Positions 44,601 through 52,976 of a DNA stretch of 64,000 nt are shown here, piece by piece. Position 1 is the stretch's first letter. The number at the start of each line of letters is the position of its first letter. The position numbers and the translations under genes are program-made. Below the pieces are notes generated by a model that saw only the letters and a program-made list of their open reading frames with translations, ran no database searches and was not told where the DNA came from. The stretch covers positions 2,914,001-2,978,000 of the forward strand of contig NZ_VWWO01000001.1 in NCBI RefSeq assembly GCF_011752935.1, in the 5' to 3' direction. The DNA is from Chitinophaga sp. Cy-1792 (GTDB lineage: Bacteria > Bacteroidota > Bacteroidia > Chitinophagales > Chitinophagaceae).

Positions 44601-46387
44601 TTGGCTCCACCATTACAGGAAACATCGGTAGAAGTAGCACTTACAATTAATGGCAGTGGCTGGGCTACTGTGAAACTGGCAGAGGTCGGACAAAAATTAG
44701 CGTCAGTAACGATGCAGGTATAGGTGCCCACTTCAAGTCCTGTGGCAGTAGCCGCTGTTCCGCCTAAAGGTGTCCAGATATAGGTATATGGTGTGGTACC
44801 TCCGCTAGCAGTGATGGTAGCGGTACCATCACTTCCGCCATTACAGGAAACCATTGTTCCGGTTATCGTTGATGTTAAAGGGTCTGGCTCTGTGACGGTA
44901 TAGGTGCCTGCTTGTGAGCAGCCGTTTCCATCTGTAACAATGCAGGTATAATCTCCCGCAGGCAGCAAGGGGATCACTGGGGTAGTTAAACCGTTAGACC
45001 ATAAGTAAGTATAATTACCGGAGTTACCTGAAGTAATAACCTGCGCAGTACCATCGCTTCTTCCATTACAACTGATAGGTGTACCCCTCATAGTTGAAAT
45101 AATAGCATCTGATTGTGTGATATTCACTGAAGTGGTGAAAGTACACTGATTCCCATCGGTAACAGTACAGGTGTATGTGCCTGCGGCCAGGCCAGTGATG
45201 GAGCGGGTAGTAGCCCCGTTGGACCATAAAAAAGAGTAGGTGCCTGAGCCGCCTGCGGCTAATACTTCAGCTGTGCCATCATGGCTGCCATAGCAGCCGG
45301 TGTTTGTATAAGAAAGTGTTACAGTTATTGGACGAGGCTCATAAATGGTAACAGCAGGTGTTGTAAAACATGTTTTTGCATCTGAAACTTTACAGGTATA
45401 TGTTCCTGCAATAAGGTCTGTTGCATTATTAGATGTTGAACCGTTAGACCATTGGTAGGTGTAAGGACCACCATTTCCTCCTGAAGGTACTGCTGTCGCC
45501 GAACCATTGTTTCCACCGGCGCAGAGAACATCTGTCTGGACCATGATTACAGACATGGCAGATGGCTGTGAAATTTTTACTTTGGCGGTAGTTTGGCAGT
45601 TATTTTCATCTGTAATGGTACAGGTATAGTCACCCGCTGCCAGGCCGCTGGCTCTTGCAGCTGTTCCGCCTGAAGGGGTCCATGAATAAGTGTAATTTGG
45701 TGTCCCGCCGGATACCGTTACATCAGCGATACCATTGCTGCCGCCATTGCAAGTAACGTTTGCTGTTGCAGTGGCAGTTGCACTTAATGGTGCATTGGGC
45801 TGCGTGATATCGAAGGTTTTGGATAGCGTACATCCAAAATCGTCAGTAATTATGCAGGTATATGAACCAGCTTGCAGCCCGGTAGCATTACTGGTACTGG
45901 AAACTGATGACGTCCACGCATAGGTGTATGGCGGTACGCCCCCACTAGGGATGACAGCTGCACTGCCTGTATTTGAACCATAACACAGGATATTGTTTTT
46001 TGCCGGGATTGCTGTCATCGCCGTCGCTGGCTGAGTTATAGTTGCTGTTACATCTTTAGTGTTACCGCCGTCATCGGTGATATGACAAACATATGTGCCC
46101 GCCGTCAGATTCGAGGCGGTGTTGGAAGATCCCCCATACGGAGACCAGCTATAATAGTAGTTACCGGTTCCGCCACTGGCCCTCACCGTAATGGAGCCCG
46201 TGTTACCATCCTTACAGGCAACTGATGTAGATGCCTGAACGCTGCCCGTTAATGGTGCCAGCGGCCTGGAGGCCTCTATAGATTTGTTTTTTTCACCTTC
46301 TTTTTCGCCGGGGGGAGCAGCAGTTGCCATATGATAGCTAAATAACAGGCACACAAGTACCTGGAAGGCGTGTCGCATTCGTTTCAT
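41603..46387 (-). CDS. Giant SprB-repeat adhesin with T9SS type B sorting domain
   Basis: This 1594-aa surface protein begins with a signal peptide (LVCLLFSYHMATAA). Ten SprB repeats (about 50-800) follow, each around 75 residues with a C-x-G-x-x-[DN]-G-x-A start, SGG..YTY.W.. core and GxYTCxVTDxxxC end. Then come a Big_2-like segment (about 800-885), tandem YDG/MBG domains (KVYDGTT, KIYDGNT, KIYGEKD; about 890-1220), a cadherin-like domain (about 1224-1320), an Ig/PKD-like part and the type B T9SS signal (about 1512-1594: NVITPDGDGYNDKW, VKIFDRAGRMIF, YRNEWDGT). A SprF partner follows. It probably mediates adhesion or gliding. Confidence 0.95.
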   Translation of the reverse strand: MKRMRHAFQVLVCLLFSYHMATAAPPGEKEGEKNKSIEASRPLAPLTGSVQASTSVACKDGNTGSITVRASGGTGNYYYSWSPYGGSSNTASNLTAGTYVCHITDDGGNTKDVTATITQPATAMTAIPAKNNILCYGSNTGSAAVIPSGGVPPYTYAWTSSVSSTSNATGLQAGSYTCIITDDFGCTLSKTFDITQPNAPLSATATATANVTCNGGSNGIADVTVSGGTPNYTYSWTPSGGTAARASGLAAGDYTCTITDENNCQTTAKVKISQPSAMSVIMVQTDVLCAGGNNGSATAVPSGGNGGPYTYQWSNGSTSNNATDLIAGTYTCKVSDAKTCFTTPAVTIYEPRPITVTLSYTNTGCYGSHDGTAEVLAAGGSGTYSFLWSNGATTRSITGLAAGTYTCTVTDGNQCTFTTSVNITQSDAIISTMRGTPISCNGRSDGTAQVITSGNSGNYTYLWSNGLTTPVIPLLPAGDYTCIVTDGNGCSQAGTYTVTEPDPLTSTITGTMVSCNGGSDGTATITASGGTTPYTYIWTPLGGTAATATGLEVGTYTCIVTDANFCPTSASFTVAQPLPLIVSATSTDVSCNGGANGTATVSAGGGAGNYTYSWAPSGGTAATATGLTAGDYTCTITDGNTCSKTVRVLVSQPTALTGTASRTLVSCHGGSNGAITLAISGGTPGYTYSWNPAVSTDAAASGLPAGIYNCTVTDAKGCPKLMSAQIDEPDALIVSVTGTQPSAGLSNGTATAMVSGGTPPYSYSWLPSGSVTSTITGLSGGQYTCTVTDANTCQTQGAAQLGLPVTLSGFNNFSATYGDAAFQLATPVSTSNGAFTYTSSDASVASVAGNMITVHKPGNAIITVSQAATGTYLAASTTATLTVSPKDITVMPLLVPAIMKVYDGTTAAPFSGSNYSIIGLIPGDRITVNGIADFDSKNVGIQNITISNLRLNGVDAAKYNLQTSVMTTTGNILSRQIQATAIPVTKIYDGNTTAAVSFLPLTNTSGLAGNDDVTLTTANGNYDDKNAGTGKSVTVTTAFLSGQDAGNYQLMLPITTTGIIQPKTLDITPASASKIYGEKDQQINYTTGNGQLAAGDQLSGSLSRISGENAGNYNITIGNLSGNGNYTLQLAAATFEIKKAALVITADNKEIYRGQPIPSLTYTSNGFVNNESEQVLTTQPNISTLATSGSTPGNYPITAAGATAANYEITFVNGNLKINATTPTDISLNSSTVYENVPVNSLISAFNTSTPLPTTITYSLVTGAGDNDNKAFSITGDKLYTATAIDYETKASYSIRVRATNSMNEYFEKVFTIQVLDVNEAPTVDPVAPVNICYSKDQGTIAVTGISAGPETNQQVTLAVSASEDIFSQLKIVATSNSTAEIRYILKDNIAVNTNIIITVKDNGGTANGGIDLTTVSFAFTAARQPAITATSDKGLSIISGESVVLTATGDAASYTWSMDGSTVGNQSTYTAKVTQTTTFTVTGTLEHCTTKQDLTITTSAAQTDMLKATNVITPDGDGYNDKWVVKNIELFPGSEVKIFDRAGRMIFSRKDYRNEWDGTLNGSPLQEGVYLYVIDLKNGSPIQKGYITIVRKK
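43985..46235 (-). repeat. Ten SprB repeats inside the adhesin gene
   Basis: Ten units of about 225 bp encode similar but diverged protein repeats. The tenth has lost the first Cys (QPSAGLSNG). Confidence 0.85.
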
Positions 46388-46800
46388 TTGGTATTAGGGA
46401 TTTTATCTACAAAAGCATAGCGCATGCACTATGCACAATTAACCAACGATCTCCCATTAGTGTATAATGGCTTCCTCGTGTGACAATAAATAAAACAGAT
46501 AACAGCGAATGGATTCAGGGTTTGCAGATATGGGAAAATCTTTTATGCTCCGTTTAACTGAGCATTCACATTAAGGATTGCACGAAAATAGTATATATAT
46601 TTATTTTATAGAATATTTTTTAAAACTTATATAGAAACTTCCTGTTTATACCTGATTTTTTGCATTGCCTCCATCCATTCCTAACAATCAGGAATACGTA
46701 ACATCATATGGCATTGAGTGATTGAATCGCCCATAAACAAAAAAAGAGGTACACATGATGTACCTCTTTTTTAATATTTATGCTACTTCGATGTTGAACA
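46388..46800. other. Intergenic region upstream of the adhesin
   Basis: It contains a near-perfect 20-bp dyad at 46415-46434, close to the adhesin start, and the terminator at 46740-46772 of the lipoprotein gene. The middle part is AT-rich. A weak -7-like box (TATTTTCG, minus strand, 46583-46590) is present. No gene was seen. Confidence 0.55.
46740..46772 (-). terminator. Terminator of the 46801-47781 gene
   Basis: Arms 46740-46753 and 46759-46772 (14 bp, perfect) surround a 5-nt loop with A/T-runs at the ends. Confidence 0.88.
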
Positions 46801-47781
46801 TTACCACACAATGATGGTATCCTGTTTCCAGGTTTGCTCAGAAACATCAAGCTTAATAGGCAGATTGCCAGTATTGCTTGGCGCGGTAATCTGCAGCGTC
46901 GTTAATACATTGCGTTTAGGATAAATCGTACGTGATCCTAAATCCTGTATAGTACCATCTACACGAGCCCATTTAATAGACACAGGAATACCATAGTCAA
47001 GAACGTCCCTGGTTCTGAAGTAATCCGCAACGTACAAACCTGCCAGAGAGTCACTAGAGTAAGTATTAACCTCCTTGTTAGCCATCAATCCACCGTAACT
47101 AACCTCTAAGATTCCTCCGCTAAAGTTAATTGCCTTATATTTTAATCCGAAAGTCAGCCTGCGCATGCTAATAGCAATAGAATTTTTGGATGAATCAGCA
47201 GCAGTTCCATTATAAGAACCATAATATACATCCAGCTCAGAATATTTATTAATGGTTTTATTTACCGGACCATTTGCCAGACTGAAATATTGCAAGGTGT
47301 CCATAAACTGACGCTGCAATTTGTTGTTATCCCTGGTCATCGTGAAGTTGGTGAAACTACGGATAGGCGCATCGAAATAGGTTAAACCAAGACTATCAGT
47401 CTGAAACAGACCATTGCCACTTCCTTTGCGGATAGCTGCAACATAAACACTGTAGTAAGTGCCTTTAGGGACTTCAAACTTCAGGGTGTCCAGTCTTTTT
47501 ACAATACCCTGGGCAAATGGCTCATAGTTGCCCACGCGGATATCAACAGCATACAGTACACTGTCTGCAGTAGCACGCGCATTACCACTTACAGCCGCTC
47601 TGCCTAAAGGAGAATCTGTTATAACAAGGTCGCCGTTTAAAGCCAGTTTAACAACCTGGGTTTCGCCCTTCCAGGAGGAGCCCACTGGCTGAGGACCTGA
47701 AGGCGAATCGCTTTTGGTACAGGCATAGAAAGCTGTTGCCAGGACCAATGATCCAAGGACAGCAGATAAGGTTTTCTTCAT
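46801..47781 (-). CDS. Lipoprotein of unknown function
   Basis: This 326-aa protein has a lipobox ATAFYAC|TKSDS and is otherwise beta-rich. A segment with FEVPKGTYYSVYVAAIRKGSG has the look of FimB/Mfa2-type or other Ig-like surface lipoproteins, but no family signature is clear. It is transcribed alone, with a terminator just after it and an AT-rich upstream region. The function is unknown. Confidence 0.75.
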   Translation of the reverse strand: MKKTLSAVLGSLVLATAFYACTKSDSPSGPQPVGSSWKGETQVVKLALNGDLVITDSPLGRAAVSGNARATADSVLYAVDIRVGNYEPFAQGIVKRLDTLKFEVPKGTYYSVYVAAIRKGSGNGLFQTDSLGLTYFDAPIRSFTNFTMTRDNNKLQRQFMDTLQYFSLANGPVNKTINKYSELDVYYGSYNGTAADSSKNSIAISMRRLTFGLKYKAINFSGGILEVSYGGLMANKEVNTYSSDSLAGLYVADYFRTRDVLDYGIPVSIKWARVDGTIQDLGSRTIYPKRNVLTTLQITAPSNTGNLPIKLDVSEQTWKQDTIIVW

Positions 47782-48178
47782 TTGTTTTTGTTTAAATAAT
47801 AAAAGTATTTATGGTTCCGAAAAGAGGGAGATATCTACTGTGGGTAATCCAGTCAGCGGGTAATAATTATAGGTGAAATTCATAGGTTTAGCCATTTAAA
47901 TAATTTAAAAATAAAATTTCATCATTTTCATGACAGTTTATACTGGCAACAAACAAAATTTCAGCATCCCGGCTAATGGATGGTATAACGAAAGTAGCAA
48001 CTATTTTAATTGCTGCACTATTTTTTAAAACAATTTTTTATGTAGATAAGTAGAGTAGAAATATATACTGATGAGATGATAGGCGGGCATATCTTTCCGC
48101 AGATTATACCATGTTTATAGGCATAAAAAAAGCTGCCTCTACTAAGTAGAGACAGCTGTAAAAATATTAATAGTATTA
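47782..48178. other. AT-rich intergenic region
   Basis: This region carries the presumed promoter of the lipoprotein gene and the terminator 48131-48157 of the barrel gene. I see no ORF or repeat. Confidence 0.55.
48131..48157 (-). terminator. Terminator of the 48179-48697 gene
   Basis: Arms 48131-48142 and 48146-48157 pair with one mismatch. An A-run at 48124-48131 becomes a T-run on the minus strand. Confidence 0.8.
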
Positions 48179-48697
48179 TTAGAAATTATAACCTGCTTTC
48201 AGACCCCAGAATCCTCTGGTACCATCTTTAAACCAGGCTTCATATTTACCTTCCACATCGAGGCCAAGTAAACGGATACCAATACCAGGAGCCACCAGGC
48301 CACCAACACCAGTATAATCACCACCGGCAAACTGAATAGTACCACCTTCCAGCTTAGCATACAGAATGGAGAATACTTTATAACGCAGACCCAGTCGGAT
48401 AGGAATCGCTTTTACATCTGCATAGTCACCGGTAATGTTGTTTCCCAGATTGAACGACTTACCGCCGAAATACATATAACTTACAGAGCCAACTGCAGTA
48501 AGACCCGCTACCAGCTTAATATCAGCACCAAGTCCGATACCATAACCTGTTTTATTTGTTTTGCTGAAATCTCCGGTAGGAAAACCGGCTTCTACAAACG
48601 GACCAATACTGAATCGCTTTAACTGCGCCTGCGATGATTGTGCAGTTACACCTATCAACAACAGCAAGGCAGCTACTGCCTGGAAGATTTTTTTCAT
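48179..48697 (-). CDS. Small outer-membrane beta-barrel protein
   Basis: This 172-aa protein has a signal peptide (LLLLIGVTAQSSQAQ). The barrel strands alternate: FSIGPFVEAGFPTGDFSKT, YGIGLGADIKLVAG, IPIRLGLRYKVFS and a last strand GLKAGYNF. The fold is that of 8-stranded OmpA/OmpW-like barrels. The function is unknown. It is transcribed in the same direction as the RND genes but separated from them by 78 bp. Confidence 0.8.
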   Translation of the reverse strand: MKKIFQAVAALLLLIGVTAQSSQAQLKRFSIGPFVEAGFPTGDFSKTNKTGYGIGLGADIKLVAGLTAVGSVSYMYFGGKSFNLGNNITGDYADVKAIPIRLGLRYKVFSILYAKLEGGTIQFAGGDYTGVGGLVAPGIGIRLLGLDVEGKYEAWFKDGTRGFWGLKAGYNF

Positions 48698-48775
48698 AAG
48701 ATCTAATTTTCAAAAAGGATTTGGTGATTGCCAATTATCTGTAAATGTACAGATTCCTTTATAATTTCCAACTAC

Positions 48776-51700
48776 TTATGCTTCCTCCAGTGCTACCAGG
48801 TCTTCCTCACGGGCCGGAACCGGCGCTTTTGCAACCACGTCTATTTTAGGCGGTATCAGCTTGTATACAACCGGTGTGACTATACGTGATAACAGGGTGG
48901 AACTGATCAAACCGCCTATTAGTACTATCGCCAGCGGTGCTATCAACGGATTCGTAGATATCGCAATAGGAATTAACCCGCCAATTGCTGTAAGTGAGGT
49001 CAGTACAATCGGTAAAAAACGCACCTCTCCGGCCTCTCTGATTGCATCTTCCAGGCTATGTCCCTGCATACGTAACTGGTTCGTAAAATCTACCAGCAGA
49101 ATCGTATTCTTTACCTCAATACCCGCCAATGCAATCAATCCGATAATCGCCACAAAGGAAAGTGAATTCCCCGTCATCCACAATGCCAGCGCGGCTCCCA
49201 CAATGCCCAACGGAATTACTGACAACACGATCAACGTACTCTTGAAGGTCTTGAACTCCAATATCAGCACCGCAATAAACATGAACACGGTCACAATGAT
49301 GATCGTCATGAAACCTCCGAAGGAGTCCTTCCTGCTTTCTACCTCTCCACCCATCTCATAACTATAGCCTGCCGGTAGCTTCATGGCATCCATCTGTCTG
49401 ATGACATCATTGATCACCTTGTCGGCCAGAAACCCTTTCTGCACAAAGGCTGTCACTGCTACCATCCTGTTTTTCTCCTGGTGACGGATACTCAGCGGTG
49501 ATGTTTCCAGCTCCAGCGTCGCTATCTGCTTCAGCGGAACCGCCACACCCTGGCTGTTATTCACATATAAATCGTTGAATACATCTAACGTAGGCCTGCC
49601 TGCTTTCTGCTTGGTCAGCAAAATATCATAGTCGTTGTCGTTGGTGTCATTATACTTGCCGAGGTTGATACCGCTCACGGCTAAACGTACCACCCTGTCG
49701 ATGTTGGCTGTGGGAATACCCAGCTGCTGCGCTTTTTCACGGTCTATCTTTACGCGTATGTCCGACTTCAGATTACTCACCGGATTAGAAATATAGATAG
49801 TGCCGGTGGTTTTCTCCAGCATCTTCTCTACATTACCAGCCAGACTACGTAATGAATCCAGGTTGTCGCCAAATAATCTGACTTCTACCGGTGCTGCCAT
49901 AGGCGGGCCCTGCTCGAAATTCTTTACTTCTATTTTAGCGCCCGGATAAGGTGTCCAGCGGCTACGTAACTTTTCAATCAAAGCCAGCTTGGCAGCCGGA
50001 CTCGTATGCGGATCTAGCTGTATAAAAAGCTGCGCATAATCACTGTGCTCGTTTTCAGGGATCTCGTTATAGTAGATACGAGGATTACCTTTACCAATGT
50101 TACTGGCAACATACTTTACTTCTTTTTCTTTTAATAGTTCCGCTTCCAGCTGCTTCACAATCTGATCGGTATAACCCAGGTTCGACTGCGGCGGCGCAAT
50201 TACATTTACCAGGAACTGCGGCTTTTCAGAGGCCGGGAACAAACTGAAGCCCACTGCCTTGAAAACTACGATGGAAGCACCAAAAATTATTAATGAAACA
50301 ATGATAGTGAGTACCGGACGATGTAATGCTTTATCTAACAAACGCGCATAACTGCCATGGATCAGTCTTTTCAGTCCACGCATGAAGATGTTGCCTTTAT
50401 GGTTGGTATGTTCTTTCAGTAATCTGCTGGCCAGGAAAGGAATGATGGTCAGCGAAACAGCCATAGAGGCCAGTACACTGAAGATAACAGCTAACGGTAA
50501 CCCACGTATGAAATCACCGGCACCTTCCGGCATAAACACGATCGGCATGAAAGCAATGATCAGTGCAGCCGTGCATCCCACTACTGCGAGCCCTATCTGT
50601 GAAGTGGCTTTGAGCGTGGCTTCCATCCGGCTGTGTCCCTCAAGCATCCACCGCTCTATATTCTCAATTACTACAATGCTGTCATCTACCAATAAACCCA
50701 ATGCTACTACCAATCCTACTATACTCAACTGGTTCAGGTTGTAACCAAACAACTGTAATAAAACGATACCAATAGATAACGACAACGGGATAGAGATCAT
50801 CACAATAATGGCCGGACGCTGACCCAATGGCAGCAAGGTAATGGCTACCAGTAAAATCGCTATAAGGAAGTCTTTTCCGAGTCCTGCCAGTCGGGAGTTA
50901 ACCGCTTCCGCCTGGTTGAAATACAATACCAGGTCTATGTTTGCCGGTAATGTTTTCTTAAAGGAATTGATTACAGGTAGGTAAGATTCCTGTGTTTTGC
51001 TGATATTCTCACCAGCTTTCTGTGCAGCAGAAACGACTACGCTACGGTGTCCGTTCAGGCGCACAAAATATTTCTCATCATCAAATCCGTAGTATACTTT
51101 GGCAATATCTTTCAGGAATATATTTTTATTGTTGGCAGATGATATAATGGTATTACCTATCTCCGCGATATCCTGGTAATTGCCGCTGGTTTTGATGTTG
51201 AAGCTTTTATCGCCTGCGTCTATGCTACCACCTGGGATATTGGCCATCTCACTCTGCATGGCGCCCATTACGGCATTGACAGGAATATGTAACTGCGCCA
51301 TTTTATCCAGCTGTAACTCTACACGTACCTGCTGGTCTGGCAGGCCATGCATTTTTACATTCTTCAGCTGCGGCACTTTTTCCAGGCTCTCCTGTAATTT
51401 TTCTGCATAAAACCTGAGCTGGTCGCGGGAGGCATTTTCAGATATCAGCGCCGTCTGCAAAACATTAACATCACTGGGCTCCGACTTGCGTACTTCCATG
51501 CTGAAAATGTCTGCGGGTAAGTCTTTTCGCTTGTTATTAACTTCACGTACCAGCTCCTGGTATTTCTCTTCTACATTAGAGCTGTATTTATATTCCACCC
51601 GCATCACCGCTACGCCGTCACTGATGGTAGTGCGGAGGCGTTTTATATCTGCCAGACTATAAATCTCTTTTTCCAATGGGTCTACCACGAGGTCTTCCAT

Positions 51701-51874
51701 GTCTTTAGGACTGGTACCCGGGTAAACCACTACCACCGTGTATTGCGGCGCTTTCATCTCCGGGTCTTCAGACCGGGGCATGTTCATGATAGTACTGACG
51801 CCCAGTACGATAATCATGATGAATATCACCAGGGTAAACTGGTAATTTTTTACAGCATATTTTGAAATCTTCAT
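48776..51874 (-). CDS. RND efflux pump (AcrB-like permease)
   Basis: This 1032-aa inner-membrane antiporter has the duplicated RND layout with 12 membrane helices. It has the proton-relay Asp pair in LGLLVDDSIVVIENIER (helix 4), a conserved ALAGIEVKNTILLVDFTN segment in the second half, and two large periplasmic loops. It pumps hydrophobic compounds with the adaptor and TolC encoded next to it. Length is normal. The pump gene is last in the operon; its start follows the adaptor stop by 11 bp. Confidence 0.96.
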   Translation of the reverse strand: MKISKYAVKNYQFTLVIFIMIIVLGVSTIMNMPRSEDPEMKAPQYTVVVVYPGTSPKDMEDLVVDPLEKEIYSLADIKRLRTTISDGVAVMRVEYKYSSNVEEKYQELVREVNNKRKDLPADIFSMEVRKSEPSDVNVLQTALISENASRDQLRFYAEKLQESLEKVPQLKNVKMHGLPDQQVRVELQLDKMAQLHIPVNAVMGAMQSEMANIPGGSIDAGDKSFNIKTSGNYQDIAEIGNTIISSANNKNIFLKDIAKVYYGFDDEKYFVRLNGHRSVVVSAAQKAGENISKTQESYLPVINSFKKTLPANIDLVLYFNQAEAVNSRLAGLGKDFLIAILLVAITLLPLGQRPAIIVMISIPLSLSIGIVLLQLFGYNLNQLSIVGLVVALGLLVDDSIVVIENIERWMLEGHSRMEATLKATSQIGLAVVGCTAALIIAFMPIVFMPEGAGDFIRGLPLAVIFSVLASMAVSLTIIPFLASRLLKEHTNHKGNIFMRGLKRLIHGSYARLLDKALHRPVLTIIVSLIIFGASIVVFKAVGFSLFPASEKPQFLVNVIAPPQSNLGYTDQIVKQLEAELLKEKEVKYVASNIGKGNPRIYYNEIPENEHSDYAQLFIQLDPHTSPAAKLALIEKLRSRWTPYPGAKIEVKNFEQGPPMAAPVEVRLFGDNLDSLRSLAGNVEKMLEKTTGTIYISNPVSNLKSDIRVKIDREKAQQLGIPTANIDRVVRLAVSGINLGKYNDTNDNDYDILLTKQKAGRPTLDVFNDLYVNNSQGVAVPLKQIATLELETSPLSIRHQEKNRMVAVTAFVQKGFLADKVINDVIRQMDAMKLPAGYSYEMGGEVESRKDSFGGFMTIIIVTVFMFIAVLILEFKTFKSTLIVLSVIPLGIVGAALALWMTGNSLSFVAIIGLIALAGIEVKNTILLVDFTNQLRMQGHSLEDAIREAGEVRFLPIVLTSLTAIGGLIPIAISTNPLIAPLAIVLIGGLISSTLLSRIVTPVVYKLIPPKIDVVAKAPVPAREEDLVALEEA

Positions 51875-51885
51875 GGGAGCAGTAG

Positions 51886-52926
51886 TTATTGGATGATACG
51901 GATAGGAGATTGATCTTTCAGGTAAGCACTGCCGGATATGATCAGCTGGCCGTTAACGCCGCCACTGATAAGGACCTGGTCTTTCTCCATACCGGCTACG
52001 GTAACGGGCACACGATGTGCGGTCTTACCATCTTCTGTAACAAAAACATATCCGCTGCTGCCGTTACCGTCCAATAAAGCGGAGTAGGGGATACGCCAGG
52101 TACCGGAGGTATCGGCAGCAGTGGTGGAAATATGACAGCGGCCAAACATGCCGGCAGCAAGGGCTGCGGGCTTGTTGCCTGTAACCTGCACATCAATGAT
52201 AAAGGTGCCGCTGGCAGGGTCAATACCTTCTGATTTGCGTGTAACCTTTCCTGTTAGTTTGCCTACGCTTTCAGATTGTGTTTCTATCTCTGCGCCATCG
52301 CCGGTTTTAATGCCAGCCCATTCTCTGTCACTTACGCCTACACGTAAAATCCAGTGTGCGCTTTTGGCGCCATTGGTCTGCAAAACAGGGGTGCCAGGCG
52401 CGATCTGCTGGCCGGTATTGGCGAGTTTATGTAAAACATAACCATCCTGAGTGGCATGTATGGCAGAATAGGCGAGATTAAATTGTGCGGATGACAATTG
52501 TTGCTTTGCCAGCTCACGCGCTGTTTTGCTGTTTTGTAATTGTTCCAGTGTTGCTACGCTGTCGTTGAAGAGGTTCTGCGTACGCTGGAAATCTCTGGCA
52601 GCCTTCTCATAGGCCAGGGTGGCCTGTTGCACCTGTGCATTGATTTCTGTCAGGTTAAGCGTGGCCAGCAGCTGCCCTTTATGAACAGGGTCTCCTTCCT
52701 TCACAAGGATACTGCTGATGATACCACCGGTTTTGAAGGAGAGGTATACTTCATCATCTGTAGTGAATTGCCCGGATGCATGTACTACCTGTGCACCGCT
52801 GTGAGCCGCTATGGCCATTGTTTTTACAGGAATGATGCCTGAATTGTCTGTTTTTGCAGCCTCAGGTTTACTGCCACAGGAAACCAGTGCAGCGGATAAT
52901 ACTATGAGCAAAGCATATTGTTTCAT
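51886..52926 (-). CDS. RND efflux periplasmic adaptor (HlyD/MFP family) lipoprotein
   Basis: This 346-aa lipoprotein (AALVSC|GSKPEA) has the membrane-fusion-protein plan: a beta-barrel/lipoyl part (ISSILVKEGDPVHKGQLLATL), an alpha-helical hairpin (QVQQATLAYEKAARDF), the second lipoyl half (GYVLHKLANTGQQIAPGTPV) and a barrel domain. It links the inner-membrane pump with TolC. It is the middle gene of the operon. Confidence 0.95.
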   Translation of the reverse strand: MKQYALLIVLSAALVSCGSKPEAAKTDNSGIIPVKTMAIAAHSGAQVVHASGQFTTDDEVYLSFKTGGIISSILVKEGDPVHKGQLLATLNLTEINAQVQQATLAYEKAARDFQRTQNLFNDSVATLEQLQNSKTARELAKQQLSSAQFNLAYSAIHATQDGYVLHKLANTGQQIAPGTPVLQTNGAKSAHWILRVGVSDREWAGIKTGDGAEIETQSESVGKLTGKVTRKSEGIDPASGTFIIDVQVTGNKPAALAAGMFGRCHISTTAADTSGTWRIPYSALLDGNGSSGYVFVTEDGKTAHRVPVTVAGMEKDQVLISGGVNGQLIISGSAYLKDQSPIRIIQ

Positions 52927-52976
52927 GAGTCTTGTTTTATGAGTCGGGAGTGGTTGTATAAAGATGATATAAGCGA

